A stretch of 18,933 bases of DNA. Origin: Flavobacteriales bacterium (lineage in GTDB: Bacteria > Bacteroidota > Bacteroidia > Flavobacteriales > BACL11). This document shows positions 7,197 to 15,320 of the stretch, one piece after another (the first letter of the stretch is position 1; the number at the start of each line of letters is the position of its first letter). The position numbers were made by a program, and so were the translations under genes. The stretch spans positions 1-18,933 of the forward strand of contig PCBP01000029.1 of assembly GCA_002730985.1 (NCBI GenBank), written 5' to 3'. The notes under the pieces were generated by a model, which was given only the letters and a program-made list of their open reading frames with translations, had not been told where the DNA came from and ran no database searches.

Positions 7197-7616
7197 TTAA
7201 ATAATTATCTCAATATTTCGTTTTTCACCTTCTAATTGCATATTAATTTTAACCATATCATCCTCAATTAAATTGGGAATCTTTTCAGGCCATTCAACAA
7301 AACAGTAATGGTCCCCATAGAAATACTCCTCATAGCCCATATCATAGGCCTCCTGCTCATTTTTCAATCTATAAAAATCAAAATGATATATCTTGCCATT
7401 ACTTATACTAACATATTCATTGACAATAGAAAATGTTGGACTACTTACAATATCATTTATACCCAATTGCAAAGATAACTCTTTTATTAAAGTAGTTTTT
7501 CCTACGCCCATACCAGCATAAAAAAGAAATTTCTTATGAGGATATGTGTATTCTAAAATTTTCCTAGCTATATCAGATAAATTCTCTAAATCATGAGAAA
7601 CAATTAATATACTCAT
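7197..7616 (-). CDS. tsaE: tRNA threonylcarbamoyladenosine (t6A) ATPase TsaE
   Basis: TsaE is the P-loop ATPase that drives the TsaB-TsaD complex installing t6A37 on ANN-decoding tRNAs. The 139-residue length is typical. Walker A AGMGVGKTT is at 34-42, the family signature SSPTFSIVNEY at 58-68, HFDFYRL at 78-84 and FVEWPEKI at 106-113. Its ATG overlaps the porX stop (TAATG), so translation is probably coupled to porX, and the ald-like gene follows 2 nt later. TsaB and TsaD are not in the window. The identity is secure. Confidence 0.94.
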   Translation of the reverse strand: MSILIVSHDLENLSDIARKILEYTYPHKKFLFYAGMGVGKTTLIKELSLQLGINDIVSSPTFSIVNEYVSISNGKIYHFDFYRLKNEQEAYDMGYEEYFYGDHYCFVEWPEKIPNLIEDDMVKINMQLEGEKRNIEIII

Positions 7617-9160
7617 TATTTTGTTGTTAATGTAATAATGGGAATAAGCATTTCCTCCATAGATACCCCTCCGTGCTGATAGGTATTCCTATATAAATTT
7701 ACAAACTGATTGTAATTATTCTGATAAACAAAATACATGTCCTCTCTTGCAAAAATATATTTACTGCTTACATTCTGAATGGGAAGATAATACTCTAAAG
7801 GATTATCCATAACAAAGACATCATTTTTCTGATAATTTAGATTTCTACCCTGCTTATATCTTAAATTAGCATTTACATCTCTCTCTCCAATAGTACGGGA
7901 AGGCCTATTGACATTGATTGTGCCGTGATCTGTTGTGATTACAACATTGGCATCCTGTTTTGCTATTTTTTTCATAATATCTTTTAGAGGGGAATGAGAA
8001 AACCATGATGCAGTTAATGATCGGTAAGCAGCATCATCATCAGCTAATTCTTTGATAACTTTCATGTCAGTTCTTGCATGTGAAAGCATATCCACAAAAT
8101 TATAAACAATTACATTCAACACATTGGTTCTCATATTAGGTATCTTGCTAATTGCTTTGCGACCAGCATTAAGATTAGTAATCTTTGTATAAGTAGTCTT
8201 AGCACTTCCCTTGCCAAGCATTTGAAGATTGTCTAACAAAAACTCCTCTTCATACATATTCTTACCGCCTTCATCTTGATCATTTTTCCACATCTTAGGA
8301 TGTCTTCTTTCTATTTCCGATGGAAGTAAGCCAGCAAAAATTGCATTACGAGAATATTGTGTAGAAGTAGGAAGAATACTAGTGTACATCTCATCAGATT
8401 TAACAATAAAATCCTCTAAAACAGACGGCTCAATTATCTTCCATTGATCATATCTTAAATTGTCAATTACAATCATATAAGTAGGCTTTTCTTCAGTCAT
8501 AAGTGGAGCCACTTTTTTTCTAATTATATTATGAGACATCAATGGCGCATCTTCTCCATTGATCCAATCTTTATAATTGTTTCTGACAAACTTGAAGAAT
8601 TGCGCATTTGCTTCTGATTTTTGCATTTCTAATATCTGTTCTACACTATTATCTCCTGATTTCTCAAGCTCTAACTCCCAATAAGTTAATTTTCTAAATA
8701 TATCATACCACTGGTCTTTATCAAGCTGTGATGATAACCTCATACTAATATTCCGAAATTCTTGCTGATAATTACTAGTTGTCTTTTCTTCAACTAATCT
8801 GCCTGAATCAATATTCTTCTTTATCGCTAGCAAAATCTGATTTGGATTAACAGGTTTGATTAGGTAATCTGCAATTTTTGATCCAATAGCTTCCTCCATA
8901 ATACTCTCTTCCTCGCTTTTTGTAATCATTATTACAGGAGTATTTGGATACTTTTCCTTAATAATCGTAAGTGTCTCTAAGCCTGTCAAACCTGGCATAT
9001 TCTCGTCCAAGAAGATTAAATTAAATTTATTGCTTTCAAGGATGTCTAGTGCCTCATTACCGCTCTTTGCTGGCGTAAGACTATAGCCTTTTGTTTCTAA
9101 ATAAATAATATGTGGCTTCAATAAATCTATCTCATCATCTGCCCAAAGAATCTTTATCAT
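7616..9160 (-). CDS. porX: PorX-type response regulator with PglZ domain
   Basis: PorX is the response regulator paired with the kinase PorY and is known to control type IX secretion and gliding genes in Bacteroidota. The 514-residue protein begins with a receiver domain (about 1-120): acidic pocket D8/D9, phosphoacceptor D52 in FLDENMPG, T80 and K102. A helical linker follows (about 125-215). From about 225 it has a PglZ alkaline-phosphatase-superfamily domain: VIDNLRYDQW, LPTSTQYSRN with the likely nucleophilic Thr, DMLSHART, TTDHGT at 410-413 and QHGGVSMEEMLIP near the C-terminus. There is no DNA-binding domain. It heads a minus-strand unit with tsaE, 26 nt from the divergent HD gene. The partner kinase and T9SS structural genes are outside the window. 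Confidence 0.94.
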   Translation of the reverse strand: MIKILWADDEIDLLKPHIIYLETKGYSLTPAKSGNEALDILESNKFNLIFLDENMPGLTGLETLTIIKEKYPNTPVIMITKSEEESIMEEAIGSKIADYLIKPVNPNQILLAIKKNIDSGRLVEEKTTSNYQQEFRNISMRLSSQLDKDQWYDIFRKLTYWELELEKSGDNSVEQILEMQKSEANAQFFKFVRNNYKDWINGEDAPLMSHNIIRKKVAPLMTEEKPTYMIVIDNLRYDQWKIIEPSVLEDFIVKSDEMYTSILPTSTQYSRNAIFAGLLPSEIERRHPKMWKNDQDEGGKNMYEEEFLLDNLQMLGKGSAKTTYTKITNLNAGRKAISKIPNMRTNVLNVIVYNFVDMLSHARTDMKVIKELADDDAAYRSLTASWFSHSPLKDIMKKIAKQDANVVITTDHGTINVNRPSRTIGERDVNANLRYKQGRNLNYQKNDVFVMDNPLEYYLPIQNVSSKYIFAREDMYFVYQNNYNQFVNLYRNTYQHGGVSMEEMLIPIITLTTK

Positions 9161-9186
9161 ATTTTATTGTTTAAAGTTATACAAAA

Positions 9187-10443
9187 ATGAAAACAAAATC
9201 CGTTATTTGCCCTATGATTTCATGCAAAAAAGATAAAATTATTAACGACCCAATATACGGATTTATTACCCTGGAGGGAGGAATAATAACTAATTTGATT
9301 AATCACCCCTATTTCCAGAGAATGAGAAGGATATCACAATTGGGTCTCTCTTATCTAGTATACCCTGGCGCTAGCCATAGTCGTTTCCATCATGCTCTTG
9401 GCTGTATGCACCTTGTTACAAAAGCTATCCACCAGATTAGGAAGAAAGGACACTCAATCTCAGAAAAAGAAGCTGAGGCCTTAAAAATCGCAATTCTTTT
9501 GCATGATATTGGTCACGGACCATTTTCTCACGCTCTAGAAGATTCAATTGCAATAGGCCTGTCTCATGAAGATCTATCCATATTGTTCATGAAGGAACTC
9601 AACAAAGAATTTAATGGGAAATTATCTCAAGCAATAGAAATATTCAACAACACACATCATAAGAAATTCTTACACCAACTTGTTTCTTCTCAGCTAGATA
9701 TGGACAGATTAGACTACTTAAAAAGAGACAGCTTCTTTTCAGGTGTTGCTGAAGGAAATATTGGTACCGAAAGAATAATAAACATGTTAGATGTTATAAA
9801 TGACGAATTAGTAGTTGAAGAGAAAGGAATCTATTCTATAGAAAAATTCTTGATCGCAAGAAGGCTAATGTATTGGCAAGTCTACTTACATAAAACAGTA
9901 GTATCTGCAGAAAACATGCTTATAAAAATACTAAAAAGAGCCAAATCTCTAATTACAAATGATGTCAATATCTTCACTACCCCATCGCTTAAAATCTTTC
10001 TTAGAAATAATTTTACAAAAGAAGATTTTGAAAAAGACCCAAAGCTACTTGCTAATTTCTCAGAATTAGATGATTTTGATATTTATACTTGCCTAAAATA
10101 TTGGAAAGATTGTGATGACTTTGTCTTATCAAGTCTTTCTAGAAGGATTATAAATCGAGAAATACTTAAAATAAAAATAGTAAAAGAACCTATACAAGAA
10201 CAAGAAAAAGACTATCTAATAGATTTATTCTGCAAAAAGCATAATTGTTCAAAAGAAGAAGCCGGATTCTTTGTTTTCTCCTATAGAGTAAGCAATAACA
10301 CGTATAATATTGAAAAATCAAACATCAATATATTAATGAAAAATGGGGATGTAATTGATATCGCCACAGCTTCAGATCAATTTAATATCGAATTCTTAAA
10401 TAAAACCGTTAATAAATATTTTTTATGTTATCCTCAAGACTAA
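9187..10443 (+). CDS. HD-domain phosphohydrolase (dGTPase/SAMHD1-like)
   Basis: The 418-residue protein starts KIINDPIYGFITL and continues PYFQRMRRISQLGLSYLVYPGASHSRFHHALG, the classic opening of SAMHD1-like HD enzymes. The HD pair is LLHDIGHGPFSHALE at 105-119 (H106/D107), with a distal QLDMDRLDYLKRDS at 169-182 supplying the remaining metal ligand. The C-terminal half is helical and less conserved. Relatives hydrolyse dNTPs or other phosphate esters; the substrate here is unknown. A second ATG at 9214 (Met10) is a plausible alternative start because the recognisable homology begins just after it. It is divergent from porX and lies 44 nt before lpxD; the HD-lpxD-lpxC/fabZ order is familiar in Bacteroidota. 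Confidence 0.9.
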   Translation: MKTKSVICPMISCKKDKIINDPIYGFITLEGGIITNLINHPYFQRMRRISQLGLSYLVYPGASHSRFHHALGCMHLVTKAIHQIRKKGHSISEKEAEALKIAILLHDIGHGPFSHALEDSIAIGLSHEDLSILFMKELNKEFNGKLSQAIEIFNNTHHKKFLHQLVSSQLDMDRLDYLKRDSFFSGVAEGNIGTERIINMLDVINDELVVEEKGIYSIEKFLIARRLMYWQVYLHKTVVSAENMLIKILKRAKSLITNDVNIFTTPSLKIFLRNNFTKEDFEKDPKLLANFSELDDFDIYTCLKYWKDCDDFVLSSLSRRIINREILKIKIVKEPIQEQEKDYLIDLFCKKHNCSKEEAGFFVFSYRVSNNTYNIEKSNINILMKNGDVIDIATASDQFNIEFLNKTVNKYFLCYPQD

Positions 10444-10475
10444 AATATAAACCTATAGCAACAAATTAAATTTCT

Positions 10476-10483
10476 TAAATTTG
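10476..10483 (+). promoter_or_regulatory. Candidate -7 box (TAAATTTG) for the lpx-efp-ser run
   Basis: TAAATTTG is an exact TAnnTTTG match ending only 4 nt before the lpxD ATG at 10488. Initiation 5-7 nt downstream would give a leaderless or nearly leaderless mRNA. No -33 TTTG is seen at normal spacing, and readthrough from the HD gene is possible. Confidence 0.45.
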
Positions 10484-10487
10484 CAGC

Positions 10488-11507
10488 ATGAACTTTACAG
10501 CACAAGAAGTAGCAAATATTATAGGTGGTACTATTGAAGGTGACCCTCATGCAAAGGTTAACTCTGTGGCTAAAATCGAAGATGGTTGCATTGGGAATCT
10601 TTGTTTTCTAGCAAATGAAAAATATAAGAACCATATTTACACAACTGATGCTTCTGTGATAATTGTAGATAACTCATTTAATCTTAGTAAAAAAATTAAG
10701 GCTACACTCATTAAGGTAGATGATGCATACTCATCTTTTAGTCAACTACTTGAAGTCTATAATAGAATGAAATTCAATAAGAGTGGTCTTTCAGACAAAG
10801 CTGACATTTCTAACAAGACAACCATCGGAGATGATGTATATATAGGCCCCTTCACATCAATCTGCGAGGGCGTAAGAGTTGGTAATAATGTAAAAATACA
10901 CCCAAACTGCTATATTGGAGAGAATGTTATCATTGGAGATAACACAATTATCTTCCCAAATGTTTCTATCTATCATGATTGTAATATTGGCAAAAATAAC
11001 ATCATCCATTCAGGTGTAACAATTGGAGCAGATGGATTCGGATTTGCCCCAAATAAAGAAAATAAGTACAAAAAAATAAGCCAGATTGGCAATGTAGAAA
11101 TTGCAGATGAAGTAGAGATTGGCACAAATACCACTATTGACAGAGCTACTATGGGCTCAACTAAGATTGGAAAAGGGGTGAAATTAGATAACCTAATACA
11201 GATTGGTCACAATGTTGAGCTTGGGGAAAACACTGTAATTGCCGCGCAAGCTGCTATCGCTGGCTCCTCAAAAATTGGTAAAGACTGTATGATTGGGGGA
11301 CAAACTGCCATATCAGGACATCTTACAATTGCTGATAAAGTAAAAATAGCAGGACAGAGTGGTATTGCATCAAGCATTACAAAGAGAGGTGCTATCTTAC
11401 AAGGGCCTATGGCCTTTGACATAAAAGAATTCCAGAGATCTTATATCATATTTAAGAAACTTCCTGAAATGTACAGGACGCTAACCTCAATTAAAAAACG
11501 ATTTTGA
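10488..11507 (+). CDS. lpxD: UDP-3-O-acyl-glucosamine N-acyltransferase LpxD
   Basis: LpxD transfers the second hydroxyacyl chain from ACP onto UDP-3-O-acylglucosamine, step three of lipid A synthesis, in the cytosol. The 339-residue protein has the uridine-binding N-terminal domain (MNFTAQEVANIIGG..., about 1-100). About 25 hexapeptide turns of a left-handed beta helix follow (for example TTIGDD, VRVGNN, VIIGDN). The signature VTIGADGFGFAP is at 177-188, and catalytic His241 lies in IQIGHNV. A C-terminal helix (FQRSYIIFKKLPEMYRTL) ends the protein, as in the family. The stop overlaps the lpxC/fabZ start as TGATG. Length and motif order are normal. Confidence 0.96.
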   Translation: MNFTAQEVANIIGGTIEGDPHAKVNSVAKIEDGCIGNLCFLANEKYKNHIYTTDASVIIVDNSFNLSKKIKATLIKVDDAYSSFSQLLEVYNRMKFNKSGLSDKADISNKTTIGDDVYIGPFTSICEGVRVGNNVKIHPNCYIGENVIIGDNTIIFPNVSIYHDCNIGKNNIIHSGVTIGADGFGFAPNKENKYKKISQIGNVEIADEVEIGTNTTIDRATMGSTKIGKGVKLDNLIQIGHNVELGENTVIAAQAAIAGSSKIGKDCMIGGQTAISGHLTIADKVKIAGQSGIASSITKRGAILQGPMAFDIKEFQRSYIIFKKLPEMYRTLTSIKKRF

Positions 11508-12898
11508 TGTCTGAGATGCAGAAAACCATAAGGAAAAGCATTAGTTTCTCAGGAGCAGGAATACATACTGGCGTTGTAACTAAGATGACCCTTAAGCCTG
11601 CAGAAGAAAATACTGGAATAAGATTTATCCGAGTTGATCTAGATAACCATCCGGAAATTAAAGCAGATGTTACTAATGTTTTCGCTACCGAAAGGAGCAC
11701 TTCTTTACGGAAAAGCGATGCTAAAATTCATACAGTTGAGCATATTCTTGCTGCAATTACTGGAGCTAAGATAGACAACATTATTATTGAAGTAGACAAT
11801 GTCGAAATACCTATACTAGATGGAAGTGCAAAAAGATTCTCAGAAAAAATAGAAGAAGCTGGCCTTATTACCCAAAATGCTAAGAGAGAGTATTTTGAAA
11901 TTAAGAGACCAATTATTTTCAGAGATGAAGAAACTGGCTCAAAATTAGCCGCTACTCCTTCAGATTATTATGAGATTGATGTGGAGATTAATTACAACTC
12001 TCAAATCTTAGGCATTCAACATGCAACTTTAAATACTATATCTGATTTCAAAACAGAGATTGCATCAAGTAGAACTTTCTGCTTCTTACACGAATTAGAG
12101 GAGCTTATAGACAATAACTTAGTTAAAGGTGGAGACATTAATAATGCTATTGTTATAGTGGAGAATAAGCTCTCTAATAAAAAACTGATAGAACTAAAAA
12201 AAGTGTTTAATAACCCTAAGATTAAGGTTAGCAAGAACGGCTATCTTAACAATCTAACTTTAAGGTATAAAAACGAAGCTGCAAGACATAAACTGCTAGA
12301 TATAGTTGGGGACTTATCATTAGTCGGAAGACCAATAAAAGGAAAAATAACCGCATTAAAACCAGGACATAAAAACAATACTAAATTTGCAAAGAAATTA
12401 AAAGAAATTATGATGCAACAAGTAAGTGAAACGGTGCCAGAAATTAATTTCAAAGAGGCTCCACTATATAACAAAGAGAGAATCAAAAAGATTTTACCTC
12501 ATAGAGACCCTTTTCTGTTTATTGATGAGATAAGAGAAATTGGAGAGGATTTTATTATAGGAGTTAAATTTGTAAGGGCTGATGAGGAGTATTTTAAAGG
12601 TCATTTCCCCGGTGAACCAGTTATGCCAGGAGTACTACAATTAGAGACCATGGCTCAAACAGGAGGTGTTCTAATCTTAAGCACTGTCCCAAACCCTGAA
12701 GACTATCTAACCTTCTTTATGAAGATTGAAGATGCTAGATTCAAACAAAAAGTAGTGCCTGGGGATACTATTATCTTTAGATTAAATCTTATCTCTCCAA
12801 TCAGAAGAGGCCTCTGCCACATGCGTGGTGTAGGTTTTGTGAACGGAAAAATTGTTGTGGAAGCTAGCCTACTTGCAAAAATTGCACCTAAAAAATAA
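11507..12898 (+). CDS. lpxC/fabZ: Bifunctional UDP-3-O-acyl-GlcNAc deacetylase / 3-hydroxyacyl-ACP dehydratase (LpxC-FabZ)
   Basis: This 463-residue fusion joins two ACP-linked lipid enzymes. Residues about 5-305 are LpxC, the zinc deacetylase committing lipid A synthesis. Zinc ligands are H79 (HTVEHILAA), H261 and D265 (NEAARHKLLDIVGDL), with catalytic H288 (KPGHKN). Residues about 325-460 are FabZ: LPHRDPFLFID, then YFKGHFPGEPVMPGVLQLETMAQ with catalytic His366 and Glu380. The fusion is well known in Bacteroidota; it couples hydroxyacyl-ACP use and dehydration. I start at ATG 11507 rather than the in-frame TTG at 11504, because TGATG gives the usual one-base overlap with lpxD. lpxA follows after 3 nt. 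Confidence 0.96.
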   Translation: MSEMQKTIRKSISFSGAGIHTGVVTKMTLKPAEENTGIRFIRVDLDNHPEIKADVTNVFATERSTSLRKSDAKIHTVEHILAAITGAKIDNIIIEVDNVEIPILDGSAKRFSEKIEEAGLITQNAKREYFEIKRPIIFRDEETGSKLAATPSDYYEIDVEINYNSQILGIQHATLNTISDFKTEIASSRTFCFLHELEELIDNNLVKGGDINNAIVIVENKLSNKKLIELKKVFNNPKIKVSKNGYLNNLTLRYKNEAARHKLLDIVGDLSLVGRPIKGKITALKPGHKNNTKFAKKLKEIMMQQVSETVPEINFKEAPLYNKERIKKILPHRDPFLFIDEIREIGEDFIIGVKFVRADEEYFKGHFPGEPVMPGVLQLETMAQTGGVLILSTVPNPEDYLTFFMKIEDARFKQKVVPGDTIIFRLNLISPIRRGLCHMRGVGFVNGKIVVEASLLAKIAPKK

Positions 12899-12901
12899 AT
12901 T

Positions 12902-13684
12902 ATGCATCAACCTCTAGCATACATACATTCTGATTCAAATATCGCAAGAAACGTAGTGATTGATCCCTTTGTCACCATTGAAAAGAATGTGACAATTGGA
13001 GAAGGGACATGGATAGGAAGTAATGTTACTATTATGGAAGGAGCTCGTATTGGGAAGAACTGTAAAATTTTTCCTGGAGCTGTAATCTCTGCCATCCCCC
13101 AAGATTTGAAATTTCAGGGCGAAACATCTCTGAGTGTTATTGGTGATAATTGTACAATTAGAGAATGTGCAACTATTAATAGAGGAACCTCAGCAAGTGG
13201 AACAACAGTTGTTGGGGAAAACTGTCTAATAATGGCATATGCACATATTGCCCATGACTGTGTGATTGGCAATAATTGTATTATAGTTAATAGTGTTGCT
13301 CTTGGAGGGCATGTTACTATTGGAGATTTTGCAATCATTGGTGGATTATCAGCAATACATCAATTTGCTAGTGTTGGTAAACATGCCATGGTATCTGGAG
13401 GCTCGTTAGTTAGAAAAGATGTCCCCCCCTATGTGAAGGCGGCTCGTGAACCATTATCCTTTGTTGGAATTAACTCGATAGGATTAAGAAGAAGAGGGTT
13501 CTCGGATCAAAAAATAAAAGAAATACAAGACATATTTAGAATCTTATATCAAAAAAATAACAACAATACACAAGCAATATTAAAAATAGAAACTGAGATC
13601 GATGCTTCACCAGAAAGAGATGAAATCATCTCATTCATACAAAACTCTGGCAGAGGAATCATGAAAGGTTTTAATCAAAAATAG
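12902..13684 (+). CDS. lpxA: UDP-N-acetylglucosamine acyltransferase LpxA
   Basis: LpxA attaches the first hydroxyacyl chain to UDP-GlcNAc, the reversible first step of lipid A synthesis. The 260-residue length is normal. Hexapeptide-repeat turns run from about residue 10 to 180 (NVTIGEG, ARIGKNC, CVIGNNC, VTIGDF). The loop IPQDLKFQGE at 65-74 and MAYAHIAHDC at 111-120 contain the catalytic His (His118). A C-terminal helical domain starts at about 190 (NSIGLRRRGFSDQKI). The gene lies between lpxC/fabZ and efp, the usual Bacteroidota arrangement, with gaps of 3 and 4 nt. Confidence 0.96.
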   Translation: MHQPLAYIHSDSNIARNVVIDPFVTIEKNVTIGEGTWIGSNVTIMEGARIGKNCKIFPGAVISAIPQDLKFQGETSLSVIGDNCTIRECATINRGTSASGTTVVGENCLIMAYAHIAHDCVIGNNCIIVNSVALGGHVTIGDFAIIGGLSAIHQFASVGKHAMVSGGSLVRKDVPPYVKAAREPLSFVGINSIGLRRRGFSDQKIKEIQDIFRILYQKNNNNTQAILKIETEIDASPERDEIISFIQNSGRGIMKGFNQK

Positions 13685-13688
13685 GATC

Positions 13689-14252
13689 ATGGCTACAACA
13701 TCAGACTTTAGAAACGGACTTTGTTTTAATCATAATGGAGAACCTTGGAAGATCGAATCATTCTTACATGTTAAACCAGGGAAAGGACCGGCATTTGTAA
13801 GAACAAAGATTAGAAATCTTAATACTGGAAGACTCCTAGAAAATACTTTTACATCAGGAGTTAAGATTGATGTAATTAGAGTAGAAAATAGAAAATATCA
13901 GTTCTTGTATGCTGAAGGAAATGATTATCATCTAATGAACAATGATGATTACGAACAGATCATGATACAAAAAGATTTTATTGACCATGTTGAATTCTTA
14001 AAAGAAGGAGAAAATGTTGAAGTATTATTTCATGCTGATCAAGGGATGCCTTTATCAGCACAAGTTCCGTCACATGTTGTATTAGAAATAACATTCACAG
14101 AGCCAGGTGTAAAAGGCAACACTGCAACTAATGCCACAAAACCTGCTACTACTGAGAGTGGGGCAACAATAAATGTACCTTTATTTATTAATGCAGGAGA
14201 TAAAATTAAGATTGATACTATAACAAAATCTTATATAGAAAGAATCAAATAA
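13689..14252 (+). CDS. efp: Translation elongation factor P
   Basis: EF-P binds ribosomes stalled at consecutive prolines and promotes peptide-bond formation. The 187-residue protein has the three OB/KOW-type domains expected. Domain I holds the tip loop HVKPGKGPAF, in which Lys32 is the position modified in other bacteria. The family C-terminal signature is GVKGNTATNATKPATTESGA (143-162) followed by NVPLFINAGDKIKID. No modification enzyme (EpmA, EarP or YmfI type) is seen nearby, so how or whether Lys32 is modified is open. It sits 4 nt after lpxA and 2 nt before serC. Confidence 0.97.
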   Translation: MATTSDFRNGLCFNHNGEPWKIESFLHVKPGKGPAFVRTKIRNLNTGRLLENTFTSGVKIDVIRVENRKYQFLYAEGNDYHLMNNDDYEQIMIQKDFIDHVEFLKEGENVEVLFHADQGMPLSAQVPSHVVLEITFTEPGVKGNTATNATKPATTESGATINVPLFINAGDKIKIDTITKSYIERIK

Positions 14253-14254
14253 TA

Positions 14255-15313
14255 ATGAAGAAACACAATTTTTCAGCTGGACCATGTATCCTGCCTCAAG
14301 AAGCTCTACAACAAGCATCTCAAGCAATACTTAATTTCAATAATGACAATCTATCTTTAATCGAAATATCACATAGAAGCCAACCATTTATTGATGTTAT
14401 GGATAAAGCAAGGAGTCTAGTAAAAGAACTACTAGAAATCCCAGAAGGATACTCTATATTATTCTTGCAAGGTGGGGCTAGTTTAGAATTTTTAATGGCA
14501 CCTCTCAATCTTATGCAGAATGAAGGGAAGGCCGCCTATACTAATACAGGTGCTTGGGCGAAGAAAGCAATTACAGAAGCAAATAATATAGGGGAAGTTA
14601 TAGTAGTTGGTGACTCTTCAGACAAAAACTATAATTATATTCCTAAAGGATATCAGATTCCTAATGATGTTGACTACTTCCATTGCACATCAAACAATAC
14701 TATATATGGTACACAAATGAAAGAATTCCCATCATGCCCTACACTTATGGTTTGTGATATGAGCTCAGACATATTTAGCAGAAAAATCAATGTGAATAAT
14801 TTTGATTTAATCTATGCAGGAGCACAGAAGAATATGGGCCCTGCAGGAACAACATTAGTAATCTTGAAAGATGAAATACTAGGAAAAACAGAAAGGAAGA
14901 TCCCAACTATGTTAGATTACAAGACACATATTAAGAAAGATAGTATGTTCAATACCCCACCGGTTTTTCCAATTTATGTTTCTATGCTCAACCTGCAATG
15001 GTTAAAAGATCTAGGAGGAATTGAAACAATCGAAAAAATAAATCAAGAAAAGGCTAAGATATTATATGCAGAAATTGACAGAAACCCTCTTTTTACAGGA
15101 ACAGCTAATAAAGAAGATCGCTCTAATATGAATATTTGCTTCTTACTAAAAGATGCCAGTAAGGAAGAGCTATTTAACCAACTATGTGATGATGCAGGAA
15201 TTAATGGAATAAAAGGCCATAGATCAGTTGGTGGATATAGAGCATCGATTTATAATGCAATGCCAATTGATAGCGTAAAAGTATTAATAGATATAATGAA
15301 AAAAATAAAATAA
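14255..15313 (+). CDS. serC: Phosphoserine aminotransferase
   Basis: SerC transaminates 3-phosphohydroxypyruvate with glutamate to phosphoserine (second step of serine synthesis; some members also act in PLP synthesis). The 352-residue class V aminotransferase begins KKHNFSAGPCILP. It carries ISHRS (38-42), LQGGASLEF (71-79) for cofactor phosphate binding, and the Schiff-base Lys192 in YAGAQKNMGPAG. The C-terminal substrate motif is GIKGHRSVGGYRASIYNAMP at 318-337. It is immediately followed by serA (7-nt gap containing an AGG that could act as a weak ribosome site). Together they give the pathway from 3-phosphoglycerate to phosphoserine. No serB is visible. Confidence 0.96.
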   Translation: MKKHNFSAGPCILPQEALQQASQAILNFNNDNLSLIEISHRSQPFIDVMDKARSLVKELLEIPEGYSILFLQGGASLEFLMAPLNLMQNEGKAAYTNTGAWAKKAITEANNIGEVIVVGDSSDKNYNYIPKGYQIPNDVDYFHCTSNNTIYGTQMKEFPSCPTLMVCDMSSDIFSRKINVNNFDLIYAGAQKNMGPAGTTLVILKDEILGKTERKIPTMLDYKTHIKKDSMFNTPPVFPIYVSMLNLQWLKDLGGIETIEKINQEKAKILYAEIDRNPLFTGTANKEDRSNMNICFLLKDASKEELFNQLCDDAGINGIKGHRSVGGYRASIYNAMPIDSVKVLIDIMKKIK

Positions 15314-15320
15314 CAACAGG

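Noticed and set aside
9161..9186. Bidirectional promoter between porX and the HD gene
   Set aside because: The 26-nt gap must be close to both start signals, but I see no exact TAnnTTTG on either strand, only a weak TAACTTTA on the minus strand.
10444..10487. Terminator between the HD gene and lpxD
   Set aside because: No stem-loop with a T run is present in this 44-nt gap.
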